Translations under genes and position numbers: made by a program
Shown here: positions 24,891-31,970 of the stretch, one piece after another
Layout: each line of letters opens with the position of its first letter
How positions within the stretch are numbered: the first letter of the stretch is position 1
Notes under the pieces: model-generated
Database searches by the model: none
What the model saw: the letters and a program-made list of their open reading frames with translations, nothing else
Told to the model about the DNA's origin: nothing
From: Burkholderia arboris
GTDB taxonomy: Bacteria; Pseudomonadota; Gammaproteobacteria; Burkholderiales; Burkholderiaceae
NCBI RefSeq assembly: GCF_902499125.1
Contig: NZ_CABVPX010000055.1
Location: forward strand, 1 to 33,339
DNA: 33,339 nt
Direction: 5' to 3'

Positions 24891-25382
24891 ATGAAAACGT
24901 TGTTGATCGTCTATCACACGATGACCGGCGGCACGCAACAGATGGCCGAAGCGGCTGCCGGCGCGGCTCGCGAGCAGCCTGGCGTCGACGTCAGGCTGCA
25001 GCGTGCGGACGCGACGAGCGCAGACGACGTGCTGACCGCCGATGCCTACCTGTTTGCGACGCCGGAAAATCTCGCGGCAATGTCCGGGTTGATGAAGGAC
25101 TTCTTCGATCGCTGCTACTACGCGGCGCTCGATCGCGTGAACGGCCGCCCGTATGCGGCGATGATCTGTGCGGGAAGCGACGGGCAGAACGCGTTGCGCC
25201 AGATCGACCGGATCGCGACGGGATGGCGGCTGAAGAACGTGGCGCCTGGCCTGATCGTCTGCACGCATGCGCAGACGCCCGAGCGGATCCTCGCGGCCAA
25301 GACGATCGACAGCGACGCGCTTGCGCGCTGCGCCGAACTGGGTGCCGGCCTGGCAGCGGGCCTCGCGCTGGGCGTTTTCTGA
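24891..25382 (+). CDS. Flavodoxin-family / NAD(P)H-dependent oxidoreductase
   Basis: The product has 163 residues. The start MKTLLIVYHTMTGGTQQMAE is the flavodoxin FMN-phosphate loop (YHTMTGGT); a 24-codon upstream extension is not credible. Later segments ADAYLFATPENLAAMSGLMK and FFDRCYY match the isoalloxazine-binding loops of short flavodoxin-like proteins, and AMICAGSDGQNALRQIDRI is the third FMN loop. It probably carries FMN and moves electrons in the cytoplasm; the partner is unknown. It follows the TetR gene by 192 nt and converges on the DUF2889 gene. Confidence 0.85.
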   Translation: MKTLLIVYHTMTGGTQQMAEAAAGAAREQPGVDVRLQRADATSADDVLTADAYLFATPENLAAMSGLMKDFFDRCYYAALDRVNGRPYAAMICAGSDGQNALRQIDRIATGWRLKNVAPGLIVCTHAQTPERILAAKTIDSDALARCAELGAGLAAGLALGVF

Positions 25383-25479
25383 CGGCCGGCGCGGCGGCCA
25401 GTCGAAGCGATGCAGGTGGATCTGCGGTTGTTCGCGCCGTACCGGTCTGCGAGCGCGGAACCGGCCGGACGCCGGAGCC

Positions 25480-26064
25480 CTAGCTGCCTTTCGTCGTTGC
25501 CGACGGCCGGTGGTATTCGGGCCAAAGGCGTTTCACGAGATCGCGCGACGCGCCGTATGCGTAGCAGCTGTCGATCTTGAGCGGTTTTCCTTCGCTGTCT
25601 CGGTAGTCGAGTGACGGTCGCCGCATGCCGACCATCGTCTGATAGGCGGTGGTGGCGATCGGGCCGAGCAATTCCTTCAGGTGCGTGCACGTATCGCAGG
25701 ACGGCAGGCGCTTGCGAACCTCGTTGTTCCAGCCGGCGCCGATGCTCAGCCCGACGAGCGCCTGCAGCGAATCGCCGCCGCCCGGGCACTGAGCATACGG
25801 ATGCGAGCGGATGAACGTGGAGACGGTGCGGACGACCATGTCGGCGTCGAAGACCAGTGTCACGCCGAGATCGTGGATTGGCGACAGCGCCACGACCGTC
25901 CGCGTGCCACCCGGGGGGGTGAAATCGCTGGTCTTGCGGTCCGCGAGGCAGGCAGTCACTTCGAACAGGCCGTCGCTGCGGCGATAGCCGCGCATGTCGA
26001 TCTGCCGATGGTGAATTTCCTCGCGCGTGATGCCGTCGTGCGGGGTGTTGTCGTGGGAATCCAT
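25480..26064 (-). CDS. DUF2889-domain protein
   Basis: The product has 194 residues. The start MDSHDNTPHDGITREEIHHR follows the family pattern; the longer frame is less likely. Conserved family phrases are HHRQIDMRGYRRSDGLFEV, VTACLADRKT, the His-containing HDLGVTLVFDADM, IGAGWNNEVRKRLPSCDTCT and HLKELLGPIATTAYQT, followed by the short C-terminal Asp/Cys region. DUF2889 proteins are small cytoplasmic proteins of unknown function common in Burkholderiales; some are annotated near aromatic-compound catabolism. No such genes are adjacent here. The upstream region holds a heptamer tandem array. Confidence 0.85.
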   Translation of the reverse strand: MDSHDNTPHDGITREEIHHRQIDMRGYRRSDGLFEVTACLADRKTSDFTPPGGTRTVVALSPIHDLGVTLVFDADMVVRTVSTFIRSHPYAQCPGGGDSLQALVGLSIGAGWNNEVRKRLPSCDTCTHLKELLGPIATTAYQTMVGMRRPSLDYRDSEGKPLKIDSCYAYGASRDLVKRLWPEYHRPSATTKGS

Positions 26065-26324
26065 GCATCCGCTCCGTTTCGTGTAACCGGTTCTTTTCGC
26101 GGGCAAACGTGAAATCGCGGGCTGACCGGGCGTGCAGTAAAACAGGCGAGATACGCTGCCGACGATGTCGATCCGGCCATACTACGCACTTTCCGGTATC
26201 TTCGTCCGCCACGCGATCGATGCGAACGCAACGAGTCGTGCAGCGGCGCCGGTGCAATTGAAGGGCGGGCAGGCTTGTCGCGCGACGTTGCGTCGATTCG
26301 GCGCGATGCGCGTGCTGCGACAAT

Positions 26325-26464
26325 GCCTGTCGCCTGTCGCCTGTCGCCTGTCGCCTGTCGCCTGTCGCCTGTCGCCTGTCGCCTGTCGCCTGTCGCCTGT
26401 CGCCCGTCGCCCGTCGCCCGTCGCCCGTCGCCCGTCGCCCGTCGCCCGTCGCCCGTCGCCCGTC
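26325..26464. repeat. Heptanucleotide tandem array, 20 units in two homogeneous blocks
   Basis: Eleven perfect copies of GCCTGTC (26325-26401) are followed without interruption by nine perfect copies of GCCCGTC (26402-26464). The two units differ by one T/C change. There are no mixed units. Such arrays change length by strand slippage. Here the array lies upstream of both flanking genes. Confidence 0.97.
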
Positions 26465-26516
26465 GGGCGGACCGGCGCCGGGCCTGGCCCGATTTCCGGC
26501 GGCAGCAGCGAACGGC

Positions 26517-26544
26517 GTGACATCCGGAAGCGGATCCCTATAAT
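26517..26544 (+). promoter_or_regulatory. Promoter of the ProQ-like gene
   Basis: GTGACA (26517-26522) is followed after 16 bp by the perfect -10 box TATAAT (26539-26544). It lies 52 bp after the heptamer array. Another -10-like TATACT at about 26632 could be a second start. The predicted leader before the ATG is about 265 nt. Confidence 0.55.
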
Positions 26545-26815
26545 GCGCAACACGACCGCACGGACGCATTTCCGGCATGCAGAATCCGGCCAATGCAGAC
26601 CGGCGAGTCAACCGGCCGTCGCGCGTACCGGTATACTTCCACTCCTGCCTTGTCCGGCATCGTGGCCGGGTGCCTGAAAACAGAGTGGCGTACGCGATGC
26701 GGCCCCGTAGCGCGCCGCATCGGCGGCAGACGGGCCGCATGCATGGCGGCGAAGCTTTTATGCCGCGCGGCATGGCCGCACGAACCACACCTTATATTCC
26801 TGGTGGATTGAATTT

Positions 26816-27511
26816 ATGGGTTTTGAACAACTTGCCGAATTGCGGGCGCAGCTCGCAGCGAAGGCCAAACAGGAGCGCAACGCGAAGCGGCCGGCAGCAC
26901 CGACGGATGTCGGCACGAAGCCGAAGTCCGGCGACCAGCCGCTTCGCGGCGCCAAGCCGGGTGCTGGCGCCAAAGCGGGCGCCGGTGCCAAGGCACCGCA
27001 TCGCGCGAAGCCCGCTTCGGCGAAGCCGTCGGCGCCGGTCGATCCGGTTATCGTCGCGATCGGCAAACTGCAGCGGAAGTTTCCGCGCGCATTCCCGAAG
27101 AATCCGGCCCCGAAAGTGCCGCTCAAGGTCGGCATCTGGGACGATCTCGCACGCGAAGCGCAGGCTGTCGGCCTTAACGAAGCCGAACTGCGCGAAGCGA
27201 TGTCGACGTGGTGCCGCGGTAACCGCTACTGGTCGTGCCTCGTCGAAGACGCGGTGCGTGTCGACCTGCAGGGCAACGAAGCAGGGCGCGTGACGCATGA
27301 CGATGCAGCGCGCGCGCGCCGCCTGAAGGCTCGCCGTCCGGGCAAGGGCGCGGCACAGGCAGCCAAGGGTGCGCCGCAGCAGCCGAAGGCCGAGCAGCAG
27401 GCCGAGCAGCAGGCCGAGGCCGCGCCGCAACCGGCGGAAGCCGAAGCGAAAGCGAAGGTGCAAACCGACATCGCACCGCAGGTCGAACAGCAGACGGCCG
27501 GCAACGAGTAA
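26816..27511 (+). CDS. ProQ/FinO-family RNA-binding protein
   Basis: The product has 231 residues. It has three parts: a charged Ala/Lys-rich N-terminal region (residues 1-75), a FinO/ProQ domain at about 75-160 (VDPVIVAIGKLQRKFPRAFP, KVPLKVGIWDDLAREAQAVG, REAMSTWCRGNRYWSCLVED, GAxR-type ending VDLQGNEAGRVTHDDA), and a Gln/Ala/Lys-rich tail. The family chaperones sRNA and mRNA in the cytoplasm. A GGTGG stretch lies about 10 nt before the ATG. In the window it has no obvious operon partner. A ProQ-type protein on the same replicon as the iteron origin could act on plasmid RNAs as FinO does, but this is only a possibility. Confidence 0.88.
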   Translation: MGFEQLAELRAQLAAKAKQERNAKRPAAPTDVGTKPKSGDQPLRGAKPGAGAKAGAGAKAPHRAKPASAKPSAPVDPVIVAIGKLQRKFPRAFPKNPAPKVPLKVGIWDDLAREAQAVGLNEAELREAMSTWCRGNRYWSCLVEDAVRVDLQGNEAGRVTHDDAARARRLKARRPGKGAAQAAKGAPQQPKAEQQAEQQAEAAPQPAEAEAKAKVQTDIAPQVEQQTAGNE

Positions 27512-27987
27512 TCCGTACCGCGCTGCGGTCAACCGCGCGGCACGTACATGCAGCGCATGGCACGACAAACCGACCTGCCTCGTCAGAGGCGGGTCGGGAC
27601 CGCCTCCACCGGCGCCTGACTTGCCGGTACCCCCTTCCCACGTCAAACAGACCACGCGGCCGGACAACGAACGTTCGTCGAACGTCGCTGCACGCACGAT
27701 GTTTCGATTCTTCCGTGGTCGCATGAACGATTCGCATACCTGAATACAGCGTGGCTTCAGCAATATGTTTCGGTTTCCGAAATTATTGAGCGGAAATCAT
27801 CGATTGCCGTGCGAGCGATCCCGCCCGGCCATCGTGACATGATGGCGCGCGATAATCTCGACTGGGTCGTCCGGCCACCAGCAGGTCGGCATGACGCATG
27901 CAGCTTGCATTCCGAAAGGTAAGGGCGGCCGGCCCCGGCACACCCCGAAGCCCCGCCCAGTTCTTCAACGTCAATTCAAACCGGATC
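27512..27987. other. 476-bp intergenic region with hairpin and palindromes
   Basis: A strong hairpin lies at 27570-27597 (CCGACC-T-GCCTC paired with GAGGC-G-GGTCGG) about 60 nt after the ProQ-like gene. It lacks a T-run and may protect or end the transcript. A perfect 12-bp palindrome ACGAACGTTCGT lies at 27667-27678. A hairpin TTTCGG-TTT-CCGAAA lies at 27768-27782. The last two lie upstream of the EamA gene and could be regulatory. Confidence 0.45.
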
Positions 27988-29049
27988 ATGAATTCGAGAC
28001 ATTCCGCGATTCTCGTCGCGCTCGCCGCCGCCGCGCTGTTCGGTGCCGCGACTCCGCTCGCCAAGGCGCTGATCGGCGCGATGTCACCGTTCATGGTCGC
28101 AGGCCTCTTCTATCTCGGCAGCGGCGTCGGGCTCGGCATCGGGATCCTGCTTCGCGGATGGCGTAACCGTCGCGCACCGGCCGCGGATGCCGCGCCGCTG
28201 CAGCGCGCCGATCTGCCGTGGCTGGCCGGCGCGATCGCGGCGGGGGGCGTGGCCGGCCCGGCCTTGCTGATGCTCGGGCTGTCGAGCACGCCGGCGGCGA
28301 CGAGTGCGTTGCTGCTCAATCTCGAAGGCGTGCTGACGGCGGTGATCGCATGGGTCGTGTTTCGCGAAAACGTGGATACGCAGATATTCCTCGGCATGGT
28401 TGCGATCGTCGCCGGCGGCACGCTGCTGTCGCGGACACCGGGCGGGGCCGGCGTGCCGGCCGGTGCGCTGCTGATCGTCGGTGCATGCCTGTGCTGGGCG
28501 ATCGACAACAACCTGACCCGCAAGGTTGCCGCGAACGACGCGATGGTCATCGCTTGCCTGAAAGGGCTGATCGCGGGGCCCGTGAATATCGGCATCGCGC
28601 TGGCGACCGGTGCAACGCTGCCCGCGATACCGGTCACCGCAGCGGCGATGCTGACGGGGCTCGGCGGCTACGGGATCAGCCTCGTGCTGTTCGTCGTCGC
28701 GCTGCGTCATCTCGGCAGCGCGCGCACCGGCGCGTATTTCTCGATCGCGCCACTGTTCGGCGTCGTGTTGTCGCTGCTGATCTGGCCTGCAGTGCCGCCC
28801 GCGACGTTCTGGATCGCCGCCGCGCTGATGGCGCTCGGCATCTGGCTGCACGTGCGCGAACGGCACGAACACACGCATGCGCACGAGCAGCTCGAGCATA
28901 CGCATCGGCATTGGCACGACGAACATCACCAGCACGCGCACGACTTCCCGTATGACGGCGACGAACCGCACACGCATCCGCACGAGCATCTGCCGATCAC
29001 GCACAGCCATGCGCATTTTCCGGACATCCACCACCGGCATCGGCACTGA
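27988..29049 (+). CDS. EamA/DMT-family transporter with histidine-rich C-terminal tail
   Basis: The product has 353 residues. The start MNSRHSAILVALAAAALFGA begins the first of two EamA repeats (about residues 5-140 and 155-290) with ten predicted membrane helices; PLAKALIGAMSPFMVAGLFY and ALRHLGSARTGAYFSIAPLF are typical EamA phrases. The last 60 or so residues after HVRERHEHTHAHEQLEHTHR contain 23 histidines, with His-x-His pairs throughout. The tail should be cytoplasmic if the protein has an even number of helices with the N-terminus inside. His-rich tails usually bind Ni, Zn, Co or Cu, so metal sensing or export is a fair inference. The substrate cannot be read from the EamA domains. Confidence 0.9.
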   Translation: MNSRHSAILVALAAAALFGAATPLAKALIGAMSPFMVAGLFYLGSGVGLGIGILLRGWRNRRAPAADAAPLQRADLPWLAGAIAAGGVAGPALLMLGLSSTPAATSALLLNLEGVLTAVIAWVVFRENVDTQIFLGMVAIVAGGTLLSRTPGGAGVPAGALLIVGACLCWAIDNNLTRKVAANDAMVIACLKGLIAGPVNIGIALATGATLPAIPVTAAAMLTGLGGYGISLVLFVVALRHLGSARTGAYFSIAPLFGVVLSLLIWPAVPPATFWIAAALMALGIWLHVRERHEHTHAHEQLEHTHRHWHDEHHQHAHDFPYDGDEPHTHPHEHLPITHSHAHFPDIHHRHRH

Positions 29050-29083
29050 CGGCGCCATGCGGGGCGCATGATGCGCATCGCAG

Positions 29084-29099
29084 GGTAGCCGTTTATGGG
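29084..29099 (+). repeat. Lone consensus iteron far from the origin
   Basis: The sequence is exactly GGTAGCCGTTTATGGG, the consensus derived from the array at 14469-15282. It lies 13.7 kb from repA in the 140-bp gap between the convergent EamA and nifQ genes. No second iteron lies 26 bp away on either side. A 10-bp palindrome GATGCGCATC lies just before it (29070-29079). Confidence 0.85.
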
Positions 29100-29189
29100 G
29101 TGTGCGGCCGGCCCCTGAATGCCGTTCAAGGTCAGGTGTCTGGCTGGCGATGCGATGAAACAGGCGTGCGGCACGGGCCGCCGCCGTGG

Positions 29190-29789
29190 CTATCGCGCTT
29201 GAGGAAAGCAGAAGCCGAAATCCTCGCAGCCCGGGCATCCGGGTGCGGGCCCGGGTGGCACGCCGAGCGATGCCGCCACTTCCTGTGCGAGGAATTTCTT
29301 CCAGCGCAGGTGGGTGACGTTGCGCGCGGCGAGCGCAGGGAAAAAGCGGTCGAGCATCGCCGATACCGCATCGCGCCCGTCGAGCCCGAGATCGCGCCAC
29401 AGATGGTCGGGGCGCAGGCACGCATGCGCGATGATCGAGGCGAGGCAGTCGGCATCGTCGCCGGCGACGGCGGGATTCGCGTCGTTCATCAGCCGCGCAT
29501 GCAGCGTCGCGACGAATGCCGAGTGGCTGGCGGGCAACAGCGCCAGCGAGACCGTCGGCATGAATGCGGCGGAGTCGGTGGAGGGCAGGTGTGGAAATTG
29601 CCGGGCGAGCAGGCCGGCGAACCGGGCGGGAGACAGGCCCAGCAGCGAGAGTTCGTTGCGGCACGCGCGTGCCGCAACGAGTGCGCCGAACAGGCGTGCA
29701 TCGGCGGTGCCGGCGCCGGCCGCTGCCGCCAGCAGCGACTGCAACGCCTGTTCATGCGCGCGACCGGACGGGGCCGTCATCGCGCGCAT
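29190..29789 (-). CDS. nifQ: NifQ-family protein (molybdenum delivery)
   Basis: The product has 199 residues; MTAPSGRAHEQ, three codons in, is an alternative start. Family features include ACLRPDHLWRDLGLDGRDAV, LDRFFPALAARNVTHLRWKK and the C-terminal Cys cluster GCPGCEDFGFC (C-x2-C-x5-C). NifQ normally has a fourth, upstream Cys (C-x4-C-x2-C-x5-C); here that position is Gly. NifQ carries a Mo-Fe-S cluster and feeds molybdenum to FeMo-co synthesis. No nif genes are nearby. It follows a molybdopterin-binding Mop gene by 66 nt and is probably in the same transcript, pointing to a general molybdenum-handling role. Confidence 0.85.
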   Translation of the reverse strand: MRAMTAPSGRAHEQALQSLLAAAAGAGTADARLFGALVAARACRNELSLLGLSPARFAGLLARQFPHLPSTDSAAFMPTVSLALLPASHSAFVATLHARLMNDANPAVAGDDADCLASIIAHACLRPDHLWRDLGLDGRDAVSAMLDRFFPALAARNVTHLRWKKFLAQEVAASLGVPPGPAPGCPGCEDFGFCFPQAR

Positions 29790-29855
29790 CCGGACGACGA
29801 CCCGGCCGCATGCCTGCGCGGCGCACGACGGTCCGCCATCGCGATCGTCACGCGA

Positions 29856-30281
29856 TCACTCGACGCCGACGATCACGCTCGACGCCTTGAAGATCGCGGA
29901 TGCCGCCGTGCCGCTCGCGAGGCCGAGACGATCGACGCTGTCGTTGGTGACGATCGCGACGATCTCGGCGCCGCCTGCCGCTTTGATCACGACTTCCGCA
30001 TTGATCGCGCCCTTCGTGACCGACGCAACGGTGCCTGCGACGCAGTTGCGCGCCGATACCTTGCTGCTGTCGACGTCGACCATCACGATGACCGACGACG
30101 CCTTGACGAGCGCGAACGCCTTCGTGCCGGCCGCGAGGCCCAGCGACGCTGCGCTGCCGTGGGTGATCACGGCGACGATGTCGAGGCCGTCCTGCGTGCG
30201 GAGCGTGATTTCGTCGTTGACGGCACCGGGCTTGACGGCGCCGACCTGGCCGGCGAAATGGTTGCGGGCGCTGGTTCGCAT
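29856..30281 (-). CDS. mop: Molybdate-binding di-Mop (TOBE) protein
   Basis: The product has 141 residues with two tandem Mop domains. The first is SARNHFAGQVGAVKPGAVND through KASSVIVMVD (about residues 3-70). The second is SARNCVAGTVASVTKGAINA through KASSVIVGVE (about 74-141). The pattern SARN...GxV...GAVNxEV...KASSVI is diagnostic of molybdate-binding Mop proteins, which store oxyanion in the cytoplasm as oligomers. The start MRTSARNH follows a GGAGA 9 nt upstream; a 20-codon longer frame is rejected. The gene precedes nifQ on the same strand. Confidence 0.93.
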   Translation of the reverse strand: MRTSARNHFAGQVGAVKPGAVNDEITLRTQDGLDIVAVITHGSAASLGLAAGTKAFALVKASSVIVMVDVDSSKVSARNCVAGTVASVTKGAINAEVVIKAAGGAEIVAIVTNDSVDRLGLASGTAASAIFKASSVIVGVE

Positions 30282-30405
30282 GATGACTCTCCGAGTGGAT
30301 GCGGCTGCCGGATCGGCAACTGCAGATGAATGGAAATGCATCGGTCAGTTTACCGTCAACGCAGGTGTTCGTCGCCTTCCGGATGCTATGGTGCGAATCA
30401 GGAAA

Positions 30406-30421
30406 CCCTGCCGCTGCAGGG
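30406..30421 (-). terminator. Hairpin after the efflux operon
   Basis: CCCTGC-CGCT-GCAGGG forms a perfect 6-bp stem. On the minus strand it is followed by TTTCC, 41 nt after the last gene of the efflux operon, so it may end that transcript. On the plus strand it is followed by CATTTTG. Confidence 0.5.
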
Positions 30422-30437
30422 CATTTTGCCGCACATG

Positions 30438-30461
30438 CGCTATGTACTTAAGGTGATAACG
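30438..30461. promoter_or_regulatory. ModE-like box upstream of mop-nifQ
   Basis: The 24-bp site starts CGCTATGT and ends GATAACG. Its length and its outer bases (CGxTATxT...xATAACG) match my recollection of the E. coli modA ModE site, while the middle differs. It lies about 157 bp upstream of the mop start and directly after the efflux-operon stop codon. ModE represses or activates molybdenum genes when molybdate is bound. The match is partial, so this is a candidate. Confidence 0.4.
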
Positions 30462-31970
30462 CTATCGTGACGACTCGCTGCCGTTCGGCGTCGCGGCGGC
30501 ACGCGCTGTGGCGGGGGCGCGATCCTGTGCGGCCGTTGTGCCGTCGCCATCCCACCCGCCACCGAGTGCGAGGAAGAGCCGCACCTGATCGGCCGCGACC
30601 TGGCCTTCGGCAGCCGCGACTTGCGCACGCACGCCCGTGAGAGTGCGCGTCGCGTCGAGATCGGAGATGAACGATTCGCGGCCCGCCGCATAGAGACGAT
30701 GCGTTTCGTCGGCGGAATTGCGTGCCGATTCATACGCCGTGCGCAACGCATCCGTGCGCTGCACGTCGGCCGCGTAGGTCGCGAGGCTCGACTGCGTTTC
30801 GCGCAGCGCATTCAGCACGACGCCGTCGAAGTGCGCGAGCGCGCCGCCCGTCGCGGCCTCGGCCTCGCGTACGCGCGCACGCTGGCCGTTCACGGGGAAC
30901 GACCAGCTGATCAGCGGGCCGAACGACCAGCGGTTCGTGTTGGACGAGAACAGGTCGGCGGCGACGCCGACCGAGCCGGCCGACGCACCGATGCTGATCG
31001 ACGGGTACAGCGCGGCGGTCGCCACGCCGATGCGCGCGGTCGAGGCGGCAAGCTGCCGCTCTGCTTCGCGCACGTCGGGTCGGCGGCGCAGCAGCGCCGC
31101 GCCGTCGCCGATCGGAATCGGCTGGCGCAGCGTCGGCAGCCGTTCGCATTCGGCGACGGCCTTCGGCAAATCAGCCGGCGCGCGCGCGAGCAGCGCGGCG
31201 AGCTGGTATTGCGCGACCTTGCGGCGGCCTTCGAAGCGCGGGATGTCGGCGGCGAGCGTGCGGACCTGCGTCACGCCGCGCGTCACGTCGGTCTGGTTGC
31301 CGCGCCCGGCGTCGCGCAACCGCTGCGACAGCGCGACGCGCTGCTTCTGCAGCGCGAGCGACTGCTTCGCGATGGCGAGTTCATCGCCGGCCGAGCACGA
31401 TTCGACGTACGCGCGCACGACGTCGGCGACAACCGTGATGCGCGCGAGGTCGCCGGCCGCCTTTACGGCGTCGCTGTCGGCGCGTGCGGCTTCGACGCCG
31501 CGCCGCAGCTTGCCGAACAGGTCGATTTCGTACGACACGTTGATGCCGACCGAGCCTTCGTTGACGACGGGCAGCTTGTTTTCGAGCAGGTATTGCTCGG
31601 CCGATTCCTGCGCGCGCTGCACGGCGGCTTCGGCGCCCCCCGAGAACCCGCCCTGCTGGCTCGCGACGTCCAGCGCCGCGCGCGAGCGGGCGAGGTTGGC
31701 CGCGGCGACGCGCAGGTCGGTGTTCGACTTCAGCGCCTCGCGCACGAGCGCGTCGAGCACGGGGTCGTCATACAGTTGCCACCAGTTGCCGGGCACCGCG
31801 TCGCGCGACACCAGCGTACCGTTCGCGTCGTCGAGCGCATGGTTCGCGAGCGGCGCATTCACGTACGCCTGCTGTGGCAGCGTGTAGTCGGGGCCGACGG
31901 ATTTGCACGCGCCGAGTGCGAGCGCAAGCGGCGCGAACGCTGCCGCGAGGCGCAGACCGTGCTTGTTCAT
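30462..31970 (-). CDS. Outer-membrane efflux lipoprotein (NodT family)
   Basis: The product has 502 residues. It begins MNKHGLRLAAAFAPLALALG with the lipobox LGAC at Cys22, so it is lipid-anchored. Two OEP repeats follow: VLDALVREALKSNTDLRVAA through the first helical hairpin, and REAERQLAASTARIGVATAA with SWSFPVNGQRARVREAEAAT and LYAAGRESFISDLDATRTLT in the second. It forms a TolC-like trimeric channel. The ATG overlaps the adaptor stop codon (ATGA), so the two genes are translationally coupled. It is the last gene of an operon that starts beyond the right edge. Confidence 0.93.
   Translation of the reverse strand: MNKHGLRLAAAFAPLALALGACKSVGPDYTLPQQAYVNAPLANHALDDANGTLVSRDAVPGNWWQLYDDPVLDALVREALKSNTDLRVAAANLARSRAALDVASQQGGFSGGAEAAVQRAQESAEQYLLENKLPVVNEGSVGINVSYEIDLFGKLRRGVEAARADSDAVKAAGDLARITVVADVVRAYVESCSAGDELAIAKQSLALQKQRVALSQRLRDAGRGNQTDVTRGVTQVRTLAADIPRFEGRRKVAQYQLAALLARAPADLPKAVAECERLPTLRQPIPIGDGAALLRRRPDVREAERQLAASTARIGVATAALYPSISIGASAGSVGVAADLFSSNTNRWSFGPLISWSFPVNGQRARVREAEAATGGALAHFDGVVLNALRETQSSLATYAADVQRTDALRTAYESARNSADETHRLYAAGRESFISDLDATRTLTGVRAQVAAAEGQVAADQVRLFLALGGGWDGDGTTAAQDRAPATARAAATPNGSESSR

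Larger units (their letters stand above)
26065..26815. other. 750-bp region between DUF2889 and proQ-like genes
   Basis: This gap separates two divergent genes. It holds the heptanucleotide array (26325-26464), a strong candidate promoter (26517-26544) and a 265-nt untranslated leader for the gene at 26816. Open frames across the array exist only because a 7-bp repeat has no stop in some frames, and they are not genes. Confidence 0.6.

Noticed and set aside
26325..26464. CRISPR array
   Set aside because: Units are 7 bp with no spacers and no cas genes in the window.
26275..26553. Open frames through the heptamer array as repeat proteins
   Set aside because: A 7-bp unit reads as a 7-residue repeat in any frame without a stop. 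There is no start signal, and both strands look equally open.
26813..26820. TTTATGGG at the start of the ProQ-like gene as another iteron
   Set aside because: The ATGGG is the start codon plus Gly. The upstream bases do not match the GGTAGCC half at the right distance.
29070..29079. A parS of the second chromosome (core ATGCGCAT)
   Set aside because: Only the 8-bp core is shared with the remembered site GTTTATGCGCATAAAC; the outer bases do not match, so chance is enough.
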